Of a DNA stretch of 36,491 nucleotides, positions 16,314 through 22,785 are shown one piece after another (positions within the stretch are counted from its first letter, which is position 1; every line of letters begins with the position of its first letter). Made by a program: the position numbers and the translations under genes. Under the pieces are notes generated by a model that was given only the letters and a program-made list of their open reading frames with translations, made no database searches and was not told the DNA's origin. Origin of the DNA: DATIJC01 sp035479015 (GTDB taxonomy: Bacteria > Patescibacteriota > Microgenomatia > UBA1400 > UBA12028). The DNA is taken from positions 1 to 36,491 of the forward strand of contig DATIJC010000035.1 of assembly GCA_035479015.1 (NCBI GenBank), written 5' to 3'.

Positions 16314-17005
16314 TTTGCACTCTCCTTCTTATGTTGGTGAACTACTTTCTTCGGTCGGTCGGTAATTTTTCCTTCTGATAGATCGATCACACGTTTATTC
16401 ATGCGCTCCACAAGTGACATGTTATGGGTAGCCATCACTACTGTTGTCCCCAGCTCATTGATCTTGGCAAGCAATTTCACAATTGAAAATGCTGTCGGGT
16501 CATCCAAATTTCCCGTTGGTTCATCAGCAAACAGCATCTTGGGTGCGATAGCGAGAGCCCGCGCGATACAGACACGCTGTGCCTCGCCACCAGAGATTTG
16601 ACTGGGAAATAATTTTGCTTTATCAGGCAGCTGGATAAGCTCGAGAAGCTCGCGAACGCGCATATCGATTTCACTTTTTGGCTTTCCCATAATCTCTAAA
16701 CCAAGAGCGATATTTTCAGCCACATTGCGCTCTGTTAATAACTTGTAATCCTGATAGATGACGCCGATCATCCGCCGCAAGCGTTGCACATCTTTTTTGG
16801 AAAGTTTTTTTAAATTCATGTCCTCCACACGGATCTCTCCCTCTTCAAAAGGCACTTGGTGTGTCAAAAGCCGCATGACAGTAGTCTTGCCACTACCAGA
16901 CTTACCAGTGAGGAATACAAACTCGCTAGGTTCAATAGTAAAAGTCACCGAAGAAAGTATCGGGACCTCACCATACCGTTTGGTGACATTATCAAAGGAA
17001 ACCAT
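16310..17005 (-). CDS. ftsE: Cell-division ATP-binding protein FtsE
   Basis: This 231-residue ABC ATPase pairs with FtsX. Walker A is GKSGSGKT (34-41), the Q-loop lies in VIYQDYKLL, the signature is ISGGEAQR (137-144), Walker B is MLFADE (157-162), and ATHN holds the switch histidine. The MVSFDNVTKRYG start and the lack of membrane segments fit the family. The ATG at 17005 has TATCCT seven bases upstream and no Shine-Dalgarno, so the operon may begin with a leaderless message. The order ftsE-ftsX-hydrolase is a compact division module. Confidence 0.95.
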   Translation of the reverse strand: MVSFDNVTKRYGEVPILSSVTFTIEPSEFVFLTGKSGSGKTTVMRLLTHQVPFEEGEIRVEDMNLKKLSKKDVQRLRRMIGVIYQDYKLLTERNVAENIALGLEIMGKPKSEIDMRVRELLELIQLPDKAKLFPSQISGGEAQRVCIARALAIAPKMLFADEPTGNLDDPTAFSIVKLLAKINELGTTVVMATHNMSLVERMNKRVIDLSEGKITDRPKKVVHQHKKESAK

Positions 17006-17012
17006 TGTCTAC

Positions 17013-17018
17013 AGGATA
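17013..17018 (-). promoter_or_regulatory. Possible -10 box of the ftsEX operon
   Basis: TATCCT on the minus strand lies seven bases before the ftsE ATG. The gap holds no ribosome-binding site. The match to TATAAT is moderate (4 of 6), so the call leans on the same spacing seen at other genes of the window. Confidence 0.35.
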
Positions 17019-17043
17019 GCGGAAAACGATGAGAAAGTGAAGC

Positions 17044-17349
17044 TCAATCTACACGAACTCGTTCTAGAACTGAAGCAATCAAGCTCTTGTAGTAGCAAGC
17101 TTGGTCTACAGATAAATTTTCCGTACTGTCCACCAACTTTCCAACCAACCGATTCATCCATTCTTCTCGCTGTGCTCCACTAACCCTTTTGTCAAAAAGA
17201 AGTCTGTCAATGAGTTGGTGAGCAGCATCCGCTCGATCATCGGGATCCACACCATCCATCATTTTCGCGATCTTATGATCTGTTTTCTTACCAGTCTTTC
17301 CATCAAACACTCTTTGTGCAATTCGCTCAACTTGTTCTGCTACATTCAT
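17044..17349 (-). CDS. Orphan small helical protein, function unknown
   Basis: This 101-residue charged, helical protein (MNVAEQVERIAQRVFDGKTGKK) has no membrane segment and no family I recognise. It starts 15 bases after the stop of the membrane-anchored protein at 17365, so the two are probably one transcript, with only a weak AGAAAG before the ATG. The ftsE gene starts 38 bases further on and seems to have its own promoter. Confidence 0.68.
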   Translation of the reverse strand: MNVAEQVERIAQRVFDGKTGKKTDHKIAKMMDGVDPDDRADAAHQLIDRLLFDKRVSGAQREEWMNRLVGKLVDSTENLSVDQACYYKSLIASVLERVRVD

Positions 17350-17364
17350 AGTTTTGCTTTCTAT

Positions 17365-17943
17365 TTAGTCACTTTGACCAGTGCCAGCATCGACAGCCTT
17401 CTGTGCCCAATCCGGGATTTTAGCATTGAGCTCAAGCACCTCTACACGTCCTACGTCCATGAGCCAACCCGCCTTTTGTGCTTTGAAGGTTTCACCGAAT
17501 ACTTTCACACGAGCATTTTCAAATTGTGACAGATCCATGACGGAAGAAGTTAGGTACACATTCTGACTTGCTCCACCTGGGCGTAGGAGGTGGTGCGATC
17601 CTTCTCCACCCACACCACCAACCACTAATACACCCTCTGCTTGATCTTTGAAAGCACCGGCATCTTTACTACCAAATACCTGACCCACTTTGATGGCGGG
17701 TGCAGCCGCGGTTGAATCGGTCTGGTTGGTTGTTTGCGATGTGTCCACCGTAGTCGTACTCGTTTTGCTCGCAGCAACGTATCCAGTTCCAAGACCCAAG
17801 ACTACAGCTGCTATTAGTCCCCCGACCAGTAGCCTTTTTGGCACGGAAGTTTTCTTGAGACTTTGGGCTAATTCTGTGGCGCCTTGTTCATAACTCATAG
17901 GTTGAACAGCAGGTTTAGCACTATTTAATGAAATTTTTTCCAT
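17365..17943 (-). CDS. Single-pass membrane protein with possible extracytoplasmic OB-like domain
   Basis: The protein has 192 residues. A cytoplasmic N-terminus of about 37 residues precedes one hydrophobic helix (about 38-59) and a Ser/Thr/Gln-rich spacer. The conserved-looking C-terminal domain begins near 84, with SHHLLRPGG, VYLTSSVMDLSQF, KVFGETF and GWLMDVGRVEVLE. The VKVFGETF...GRVEVLE pattern resembles an OB fold, but this is not certain. I have the impression that similar proteins are common in CPR genomes, which I cannot check here. A TACACT box extended by TGT lies eleven bases before the ATG, with AAAGG in the gap. It is the first gene of a two-gene operon. Confidence 0.75.
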   Translation of the reverse strand: MEKISLNSAKPAVQPMSYEQGATELAQSLKKTSVPKRLLVGGLIAAVVLGLGTGYVAASKTSTTTVDTSQTTNQTDSTAAAPAIKVGQVFGSKDAGAFKDQAEGVLVVGGVGGEGSHHLLRPGGASQNVYLTSSVMDLSQFENARVKVFGETFKAQKAGWLMDVGRVEVLELNAKIPDWAQKAVDAGTGQSD

Positions 17944-17978
17944 ATAAGGCCTTTAGTGTAACACAGCACTTATTATTC

Positions 17979-18033
17979 TGTCATCCTGAGCGATCTGGTG
18001 TACTCATCAGACGGTCGAACGGATAGTTTTATG
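17979..18033. repeat. Dispersed palindromic repeat, copy B
   Basis: This starts TGTCATCCTGAGC. Read on the minus strand, it aligns with the 3' three-quarters of copy A (12816-12868), sharing AAAACTATCC, TTCGA, GAGTA, CCAG and CTCAGGATGACA. It lies just before the DUF559 unit, so two kinds of repeat are nested at this locus. Confidence 0.6.
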
Positions 18034-18062
18034 AACCCTATTTCTAAGATATTCCCCCTGCG

Positions 18063-18083
18063 CCCCCTCTAATTTAGAGGGGG
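18063..18083. repeat. Left palindrome of the DUF559 unit
   Basis: A perfect ten-base inverted repeat has arms CCCCCTCTAA and TTAGAGGGGG around a single T. It ends 21 bases before the GTG of the DUF559 gene. Its partner palindrome lies at the other end of the gene. Confidence 0.65.
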
Positions 18084-18104
18084 AATAAGGTATATATTTA
18101 TTTT

Positions 18105-18473
18105 GTGAAACGTTACTTCCTTTTTAATAATCCGGGGCAAAAGATTAAGAGAAGGATTCAGATTGCACAATCGACAAGCGCAGAACTAATTCTGTGGCAA
18201 AGGTTAAAAACAAAACAGCTGGGATTATTATTTAGCCGTCAATACAGCATTGGACCATATTTCATCGATTTCTACTGTCCATCGAAAAGACTGGCTATTG
18301 AAATTGATGGAAAAATCCATCAAAAAAATGAGGCAGTTGAGTATGACAAAAATCGAACTGCGTATTTGTCTGGTTTCAACATTAAAACTATGCGTTTTCA
18401 AAACGAGGAAATACTAAACAATATAGAGGTAGTTATTACAGAAATTATAAATTTTTCCCATTCCCTCCCTTAA
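18105..18473 (+). CDS. DUF559 (Vsr-like) endonuclease-domain protein inside a repeat unit
   Basis: The 122-residue protein shows the PD-(D/E)XK-like DUF559 pattern: TSAELILWQRL (Glu27), FSRQYSIGPYFIDFYCP (Asp55), RLAIEIDGKIH (Glu66, Asp68), then YDKNRTAYLSGFNIKTMRF. Related to the very-short-patch repair endonuclease fold, it is probably a DNA nuclease, though the family lacks a firmly established role. There is no ATG; a GTG at 18105 is used and no Shine-Dalgarno is seen. The stop codon lies inside the right-hand palindrome, so gene and repeat are physically fused. The flanking GC-rich palindromes suggest a small mobile unit that moved as a whole. Confidence 0.85.
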   Translation: MKRYFLFNNPGQKIKRRIQIAQSTSAELILWQRLKTKQLGLLFSRQYSIGPYFIDFYCPSKRLAIEIDGKIHQKNEAVEYDKNRTAYLSGFNIKTMRFQNEEILNNIEVVITEIINFSHSLP

Positions 18474-18522
18474 ATTAAGGGAGGGTGAGGGTGGAATACA
18501 TTTAGGTTAGGGGTGGAGTATT
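18463..18522. repeat. Right palindrome and terminal sequence of the DUF559 unit
   Basis: Arms CCCTCCCTTAA and TTAAGGGAGGG flank one A (18463-18485) and form a perfect eleven-base stem containing the DUF559 stop codon. Downstream, TTAGGGGTGGAGTATT (18507-18522) is identical to 20777-20792, the end of a second repeat with no gene. Confidence 0.65.
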
Positions 18523-18533
18523 GATGACAATAG

Positions 18534-19631
18534 TTACAGCATGCGAACATTGCTTTGGATAAACAAATCCAAGTCACCATCCAAGACTCCTTGTGTATCA
18601 GAAGTCTCGACCTTGGTGCGTGTGTCTTTGACTAGATGATACGGGTGCAGCACATAATTCCTGATTTGATTTCCCCAGCCTGCGATCTTGTGTTCACCCT
18701 TGATGCCAGATAACGTCTCGGCCCGTTTCTCTTCTTCAAGCTTAGCAAGTTTAGCTTTAAGGATCGCCATCGCATTTTTCTTATTCTGTTCTTGATAGCG
18801 TTCTGCGCGGCACTCGACAATGATCCCCGTAGGAATATGTTTTAATATTACCGCCGAGTTTACTTTGTTCACATTCTGTCCGCCATGCCCGCCAGCTCGG
18901 GTAAAGGCCCACTCAATTTCGTCAGGTTTTACCAGCACTTCACTGCTATCCTCAGGGATGACAGGCAGTACTTCTACGCCTGCAAATGAAGTTTGGCGCA
19001 GATTATCAGCATTATAGGGTGAAAGCCGCACGAGCCGGTGCGCGCCGTTATCGTGTTTAAGTAGTCCGTAGGCAAATGATCCGTGCACCATATACGTCAC
19101 AGACTTAAGTAGCTGATCTTCCGTGCGTGACTCGTCAACAAGGTCATACTTCCAACCCTTGCGCTCAAAATATCTGCCATACATTCGTGAGAGCATCGTG
19201 GCCCAATCCATAGCTTCCGTCCCACCTTGACCCGCATGGATGGAGAGAATCGCGTCATCATTGTCAAAAGGGCCGGACAGATAGGTCTCTATCTCCAATT
19301 CCTCTAGTTCATGGCGAAGCCGCGAAATAAGTTTATTCAGCTCAACTTGGAGCGCTTCGTCGTCCAATTCGGAGAGTAGTTCTACGCTACCATCAATGTC
19401 GGCAAAAAGTTTAACGAGAGCATCGTAACTGCGCAACACGTGCTCTATCGCAGAGATCTCTTGATTGACTGTCTTGGCTTTTTCCTGGTCCTGCCAAAAA
19501 ACCGGGTCAGTACGCAGCGATTCGAGCTCAATGAGGCGCGCCCGCTTAGCGTCGATTTTTAAACCCTCATGGAGGTGCGAAAACTTCTCGCGAAGTTCTT
19601 CGATGGTATTTTTTACTTCCTGCTCGATCAT
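18534..19631 (-). CDS. prfB: Peptide chain release factor 2
   Basis: This 365-residue RF2 ends translation at UGA and UAA. Domain 1 is the helical N-terminus. HAGQGGTEAMDWATML marks domain 2. The catalytic GGQ is at 250-252 (AGGHGGQNVNK), and the C-terminus has HPYHLVKDTRT. The stop-codon-recognition tripeptide is SPY (204-206) rather than the usual SPF. The gene is one continuous frame. The programmed +1 frameshift found in many RF2 genes near codon 25 is absent, so that feedback control is not expected. TACAAT lies six bases before the ATG, suggesting a leaderless start. The presence of RF2 agrees with UGA stop codons used throughout the window. Confidence 0.96.
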   Translation of the reverse strand: MIEQEVKNTIEELREKFSHLHEGLKIDAKRARLIELESLRTDPVFWQDQEKAKTVNQEISAIEHVLRSYDALVKLFADIDGSVELLSELDDEALQVELNKLISRLRHELEELEIETYLSGPFDNDDAILSIHAGQGGTEAMDWATMLSRMYGRYFERKGWKYDLVDESRTEDQLLKSVTYMVHGSFAYGLLKHDNGAHRLVRLSPYNADNLRQTSFAGVEVLPVIPEDSSEVLVKPDEIEWAFTRAGGHGGQNVNKVNSAVILKHIPTGIIVECRAERYQEQNKKNAMAILKAKLAKLEEEKRAETLSGIKGEHKIAGWGNQIRNYVLHPYHLVKDTRTKVETSDTQGVLDGDLDLFIQSNVRML

Positions 19632-19637
19632 GAAGCT

Positions 19638-19643
19638 ATTGTA
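19638..19643 (-). promoter_or_regulatory. -10 box of prfB
   Basis: TACAAT on the minus strand, preceded directly by TG, ends six bases before the prfB ATG. No ribosome-binding site fits in the gap, so the mRNA is probably leaderless. Confidence 0.45.
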
Positions 19644-19661
19644 CAGCAGTATCCGTAACTA

Positions 19662-19904
19662 TTAGGATCTTCGTGTTGATGACCATCGAGGTGGTAATCG
19701 GCTTATGAAGTCATCCGCCGCTTCCGCAGTTACTCCTGGTTCAAACTGAATTGTTATTTTTTTGGGGTCTTCTTTATGTGCTACGCTATTAAACACCCCT
19801 TTTCTTTTCGCTCTATCTGAATCAATATCTTCCTCAAGGGCAACAAACATTGGTCTCTGAGGATCGACAAAAAAAACGTCTCTCTGCTCTATTTGGTCTG
19901 ACAT
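19662..19904 (-). CDS. Orphan small protein, function unknown
   Basis: This 80-residue soluble protein (MSDQIEQRDVFFVDPQRP) has no recognised domain. The N-terminus mixes acidic and aromatic residues, and the C-terminus ends in the basic RLPPRWSSTRRS. A clear AAAGGA lies about six bases before the ATG. It starts 24 bases after the stop of the gene at 19929 and is probably cotranscribed with the HU gene. Confidence 0.65.
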   Translation of the reverse strand: MSDQIEQRDVFFVDPQRPMFVALEEDIDSDRAKRKGVFNSVAHKEDPKKITIQFEPGVTAEAADDFISRLPPRWSSTRRS

Positions 19905-19928
19905 ATTTTTCCTTTCAGATAAAGTTTA

Positions 19929-20357
19929 TCATTTTGAATTCGGATTAGCAGAACTGGTAGCTTGCAGGAGAACTTGCTGGCAGTAGGCTACTTTTGCCTG
20001 CTGTAAAACAGTCGACGGGATGGACTCGACCCGTGAAGCAATATCGTTAGTCACCTTACCTACATCAATGACATCACCACTATTGGCTGGCGAGGAAGTC
20101 ACGGTACCCAATAGCGAATCTCCTGCCAGCGCAGCCCCGCTCACTACTCCACCCAGTTTGGTCATAATCCCCAAAACCTTATTTTGATTGTCACTTGGGG
20201 TAGCGACTACTTCTCCGTTTAACACTAGCGTATTTCCAGACAAATGCGGCGCAATATTTTGCCCCTGCAACTTATCTTTTATTTGCGGCAAAAAACGAGT
20301 CACGCCAACTACCAAACTACCGACTATCAAAACCAGTAACAGTATTTTTATTACCAT
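19929..20357 (-). CDS. Small membrane-anchored protein, function unknown
   Basis: The 142-residue protein begins with one hydrophobic helix (about 3-22: IKILLLVLIVGSLVVGVTRF) followed by an extracytoplasmic or cytoplasmic part of unknown fold. The C-terminal segment IPSTVLQQAKVAYCQQVLLQATSS has the look of a conserved motif, though I cannot name the family. The start overlaps the HU stop by seven bases and has no Shine-Dalgarno, so translation is probably coupled to HU. Confidence 0.72.
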   Translation of the reverse strand: MVIKILLLVLIVGSLVVGVTRFLPQIKDKLQGQNIAPHLSGNTLVLNGEVVATPSDNQNKVLGIMTKLGGVVSGAALAGDSLLGTVTSSPANSGDVIDVGKVTNDIASRVESIPSTVLQQAKVAYCQQVLLQATSSANPNSK

Positions 20358-20626
20358 ACGATTTTTTTAAGTGGTTGCCCGGGATGAAACCCGACCACTT
20401 TGTGACCTTTGACGGTCGTCCGCTTCTGTTCGTTCCCAAATGGAACCACCTGCTTGTCTTTTACTTTTGTGATCGCGAATGTGCCAAAACCAGAGACCAC
20501 AACCTTCTCACCTTTTTGCAGAGCTCGCATAATTTCTTCTAAGAAAAGGTCGATTGCCTCCACTGCCGCAGACTTGGGCATGTGGGCGCGTTTGGCAACG
20601 ATCGAAGCTAATTGGACTTTGGTCAT
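20351..20626 (-). CDS. HU-family DNA-binding protein
   Basis: This 91-residue histone-like protein has an N-terminal helical dimerisation half (MTKVQLASIVAKRAHMPKSA). It continues with KGEKVVVSGFGTFAI and a beta-arm region with basic residues, then the C-terminal GHKVVGFHPGQPLKK. It should bend and compact DNA as a dimer. The arm departs from the usual RNPxT core (PFGNEQKRTTVKG), so its DNA contacts may differ. The ATG at 20626 is chosen over an upstream TTG at 20647 because AAGGAG lies eight bases before it. A TATAGT -10 box lies about 25 bases upstream. It is the first gene of a three-gene run. Confidence 0.92.
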   Translation of the reverse strand: MTKVQLASIVAKRAHMPKSAAVEAIDLFLEEIMRALQKGEKVVVSGFGTFAITKVKDKQVVPFGNEQKRTTVKGHKVVGFHPGQPLKKIVW

Positions 20627-20651
20627 AGATGGACTCCTTCTGTCCAATCAG

Positions 20652-20657
20652 ACTATA
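20652..20657 (-). promoter_or_regulatory. -10 box of the HU operon
   Basis: TATAGT on the minus strand lies 25 bases before the HU ATG, with TTGAAT 15 bases further upstream as a weak -35 box. Here a normal leader with an AAGGAG site follows, in contrast to the leaderless-type genes. Confidence 0.4.
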
Positions 20658-20689
20658 CGAAATAGATGGAAAATTCAAGACAAAACACG

Positions 20690-20792
20690 TACTCCCTCTA
20701 AATCTCCCCCTACCCTAGGGGGAGACTATATTTAAAAAAATAAAAATAGTTCCCCTCTCCTAAAATAGGGGAGGGGTTAGGGGTGGAGTATT
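20690..20792. repeat. Gene-less repeat with two GC-rich palindromes, related to the DUF559 unit
   Basis: Palindrome 1 has arms TCTCCCCCTA and TAGGGGGAGA around CCC (20703-20725). Palindrome 2 has arms CCCCTCTCCTA and TAGGGGAGGGG around AAA (20752-20776), with one mismatch. The unit starts TACTCC and ends GGAGTA, and its last 16 bases match those beside the DUF559 gene. About 26 AT-rich bases replace the gene. It looks like a non-autonomous, MITE-like relative. Confidence 0.6.
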
Positions 20793-20808
20793 TGGAACGA
20801 GTCTCATC

Positions 20809-20817
20809 TGGTATAAT
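20809..20817 (+). promoter_or_regulatory. Extended -10 promoter of the DUF62 gene
   Basis: TGG-TATAAT is a perfect -10 box with a TGn extension and ends eight bases before the ATG at 20826. No Shine-Dalgarno fits in the gap. This is the clearest leaderless-type promoter in the window. It sits directly beside the gene-less palindromic repeat. Confidence 0.6.
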
Positions 20818-20825
20818 TCATTCCT

Positions 20826-21635
20826 ATGAACTCGACATTCCTACACATCGTCTCAGATTACGGCGTCAGCGACCCAGCTTTTGGAGAAGTGTTTCAACGC
20901 CTTTGTGCCAATACTTCGGATATTAATCCGACAGTTCATATTACTTCTGTCGATTTCTCTGATACCGTCGCCGGCGGTTTTTGGCTCTATCAATTTTTAT
21001 TGGGTAAATCAGACAAACAGAGCATGTTTGCCTACTCCAATATTGCTCCGCGCAAAGTGCAGCGTGCCGCCATGAAAAATAACAGCGGCGAGGGTTTGAA
21101 GTATGGCAAACTTGCCAATGGCAGCGAGATTATCGCCGTTAATTCCGAGCATGTCTTCTCCTTCGTGAAACCATATCTGCAGGATTTTAAAGAAATTGAG
21201 GTTTCCAACCAAGGCACACAGTTCCGCTCACGGGATAACTATCCAAAGATAGTGAGCGAGATCATGCACGGAGATTACTCTAGTTTGAAAGAAAATCTCC
21301 CCTTAAGTCTGATCCCTGATGTACCCAAGAATAAAATCGCTTGGATCGATGGCTACGGTAACATCAAGACAACGATCCGCCGCAGTGAAGTCAAACTCGA
21401 GCCAGGCAGCCGTGTACGCATTGAAATTAATGGTGTCATCTGGACCGGTATCATGGCTGAAGGATCTTTTGGCGTCCGCCATGGAGAGCTGGCTTTCTCA
21501 CCAGGCTCAAGTGGGTATGAAGATCCATTTATGGAAGTGTTCCTCCGCCGTCATATTGTCCGCGATGTCAGTGCCTATGATGTCTTCAATCGTCCGAAGT
21601 GCGGTGACGCGATCACTGTCTCACTGGAAGAATAA
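20826..21635 (+). CDS. SAM hydroxide adenosyltransferase family protein (DUF62)
   Basis: This 269-residue protein resembles the DUF62/SAM-hydrolase family, related to the chlorinase and fluorinase enzymes. FLHIVSDYGVSDPAFGEVFQRL is the N-terminal SAM-binding stretch, FRSRDNYPKIV corresponds to the usual GRDxFAP segment, and WIDGYGNIKTTI corresponds to the DxFGNxxTN motif. The C-terminal barrel ends GSSGYEDPFMEVFL. Members hydrolyse SAM to adenosine and methionine; halogenation is rare and not suggested here. Several motif residues deviate (Arg-Ser for His-Gly before RD), so activity needs testing. The last 23 bases overlap the convergent glycoside hydrolase gene. Confidence 0.85.
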   Translation: MNSTFLHIVSDYGVSDPAFGEVFQRLCANTSDINPTVHITSVDFSDTVAGGFWLYQFLLGKSDKQSMFAYSNIAPRKVQRAAMKNNSGEGLKYGKLANGSEIIAVNSEHVFSFVKPYLQDFKEIEVSNQGTQFRSRDNYPKIVSEIMHGDYSSLKENLPLSLIPDVPKNKIAWIDGYGNIKTTIRRSEVKLEPGSRVRIEINGVIWTGIMAEGSFGVRHGELAFSPGSSGYEDPFMEVFLRRHIVRDVSAYDVFNRPKCGDAITVSLEE

Positions 21636-22764
21636 ATTGTCCCTGTGTAATTTCATGAACGGCATCCAATGACTCAACCGTAATTGGTCTTTTTTTTGCT
21701 GCAAAACTATACATTCCTGTAGCATTTCTACTAGATGCTAATTCCCATATCGCGAGTGTTGTCAGACCATGAGCGTTTACGGTCTTTTTTGTTTGAGTAG
21801 TCATTGCATCAAATGCTATCTGTAAACAAAGTGCAGAAAACAAATCTGATTGGACTGCAGTCAGTACTTGGACTCCACCAAAACCATTGGAAAAACCTAT
21901 TTCTTGCCCAATTGTTGCCAATACCCGATCCGTTTGAATGTACTTTCGATATTCATCAGATTCCAACAGGTAATACCAGTGGATTGTGTTTGCGCTTACT
22001 TTTGACCGCTCTGTCAAAAGCCAGGGTTTGGATACACCTCCAAGTATTAACGTCTCTTGTCCGGCCACGCTTCTTATAATTCCCGCTTGTCGGGCTACCC
22101 AATCATCGAGAACGCTTGGATCATTTGGTGGTTCTGGTTCGTTTGCTGGGGTAAAGGCAACCAGCGCTGGAGTCTCTCGTCTTTGGAAAAAAGAAAGAAT
22201 ATGAATATACCTGCGTTCTAGATTTTCCTGAATCCGAGGATCTTCAAAAAACCGTTGATAATCATCGTGCGAGTATGGAGAGTCCGCTTTATTTGCCCCA
22301 TAGATAACATTTTGTCTGACCGTCATGCCATAGCAGTCAATCAGATCCAGTTCGGCAGAGATCCCATTTTTGGCTAAATAAACACATAACCCATGAATTT
22401 TCCATAAAATTTGATCATCGTATTGACCTATTTTCTTCTCGAAGGCATCATCTAAAAGTAGACGGACTCGCTTCACGCCCATTAACTTCATGTCAACGAT
22501 GCATTCCTCCCAGTATTCTGGATGCTTATAAAGATAGGGGTAATTGACTAATGGCTCACGTAGTTTTCCAGCCACCTCTGCTCGAGTCGGAATAATGGTT
22601 TTTCGCTTTAAATCTTTCAACCAGTGAGCATGTATTTCTTGTAATTCGTGTACGCCTAACGTGCCCACCACAGCACTGCCGACAGCAGCCGCTGCCGATA
22701 ATTTTAAGAATGATCTGCGGGAAAATTTACGACTTCTGGGATGTTCACTCTCTCTGGAGGACAT
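21613..22764 (-). CDS. Tat-exported glycoside hydrolase of clan GH-A (GH5-like)
   Basis: The protein has 383 residues. The N-terminus carries a twin-arginine signal, FSRRSFLKLSAAAAVGSAVVG (Arg16-Arg17), so it should be exported folded. The rest looks like a TIM-barrel glycosidase. RVRLLLDD, an AFTPANEPEP segment (Glu209 as acid/base in the NEP motif) and ATIGQEIGFS (Glu288, candidate nucleophile) fit GH5/clan GH-A, with spacing near the family norm. The substrate is unknown; a beta-mannan or beta-glucan is plausible given the surface-glycan genes. The ATG at 22764 has no Shine-Dalgarno; a TAGTAT box extended by TGG lies nine bases upstream, shared symmetrically with the divergent gene. Confidence 0.8.
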   Translation of the reverse strand: MSSRESEHPRSRKFSRRSFLKLSAAAAVGSAVVGTLGVHELQEIHAHWLKDLKRKTIIPTRAEVAGKLREPLVNYPYLYKHPEYWEECIVDMKLMGVKRVRLLLDDAFEKKIGQYDDQILWKIHGLCVYLAKNGISAELDLIDCYGMTVRQNVIYGANKADSPYSHDDYQRFFEDPRIQENLERRYIHILSFFQRRETPALVAFTPANEPEPPNDPSVLDDWVARQAGIIRSVAGQETLILGGVSKPWLLTERSKVSANTIHWYYLLESDEYRKYIQTDRVLATIGQEIGFSNGFGGVQVLTAVQSDLFSALCLQIAFDAMTTQTKKTVNAHGLTTLAIWELASSRNATGMYSFAAKKRPITVESLDAVHEITQGQFILPVRQ

Positions 22765-22772
22765 TTGGGCGG

Positions 22773-22779
22773 TATACTA
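22773..22779. promoter_or_regulatory. Symmetric -10 core serving the glycosidase and polyprenyl synthetase genes
   Basis: The core reads TATACT on the plus strand, seven bases before the ATG at 22786. It reads TAGTAT, extended by TGG, on the minus strand, nine bases before the ATG at 22764. The divergent start codons are 21 bases apart, so both transcripts must be nearly leaderless if this is the promoter. Confidence 0.5.
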
Positions 22780-22785
22780 CCACAT

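Noticed and set aside
19550..19631. Programmed +1 frameshift in prfB
   Set aside because: The frame is continuous from ATG to GGQ and no CUU-UGA slippery site is needed.
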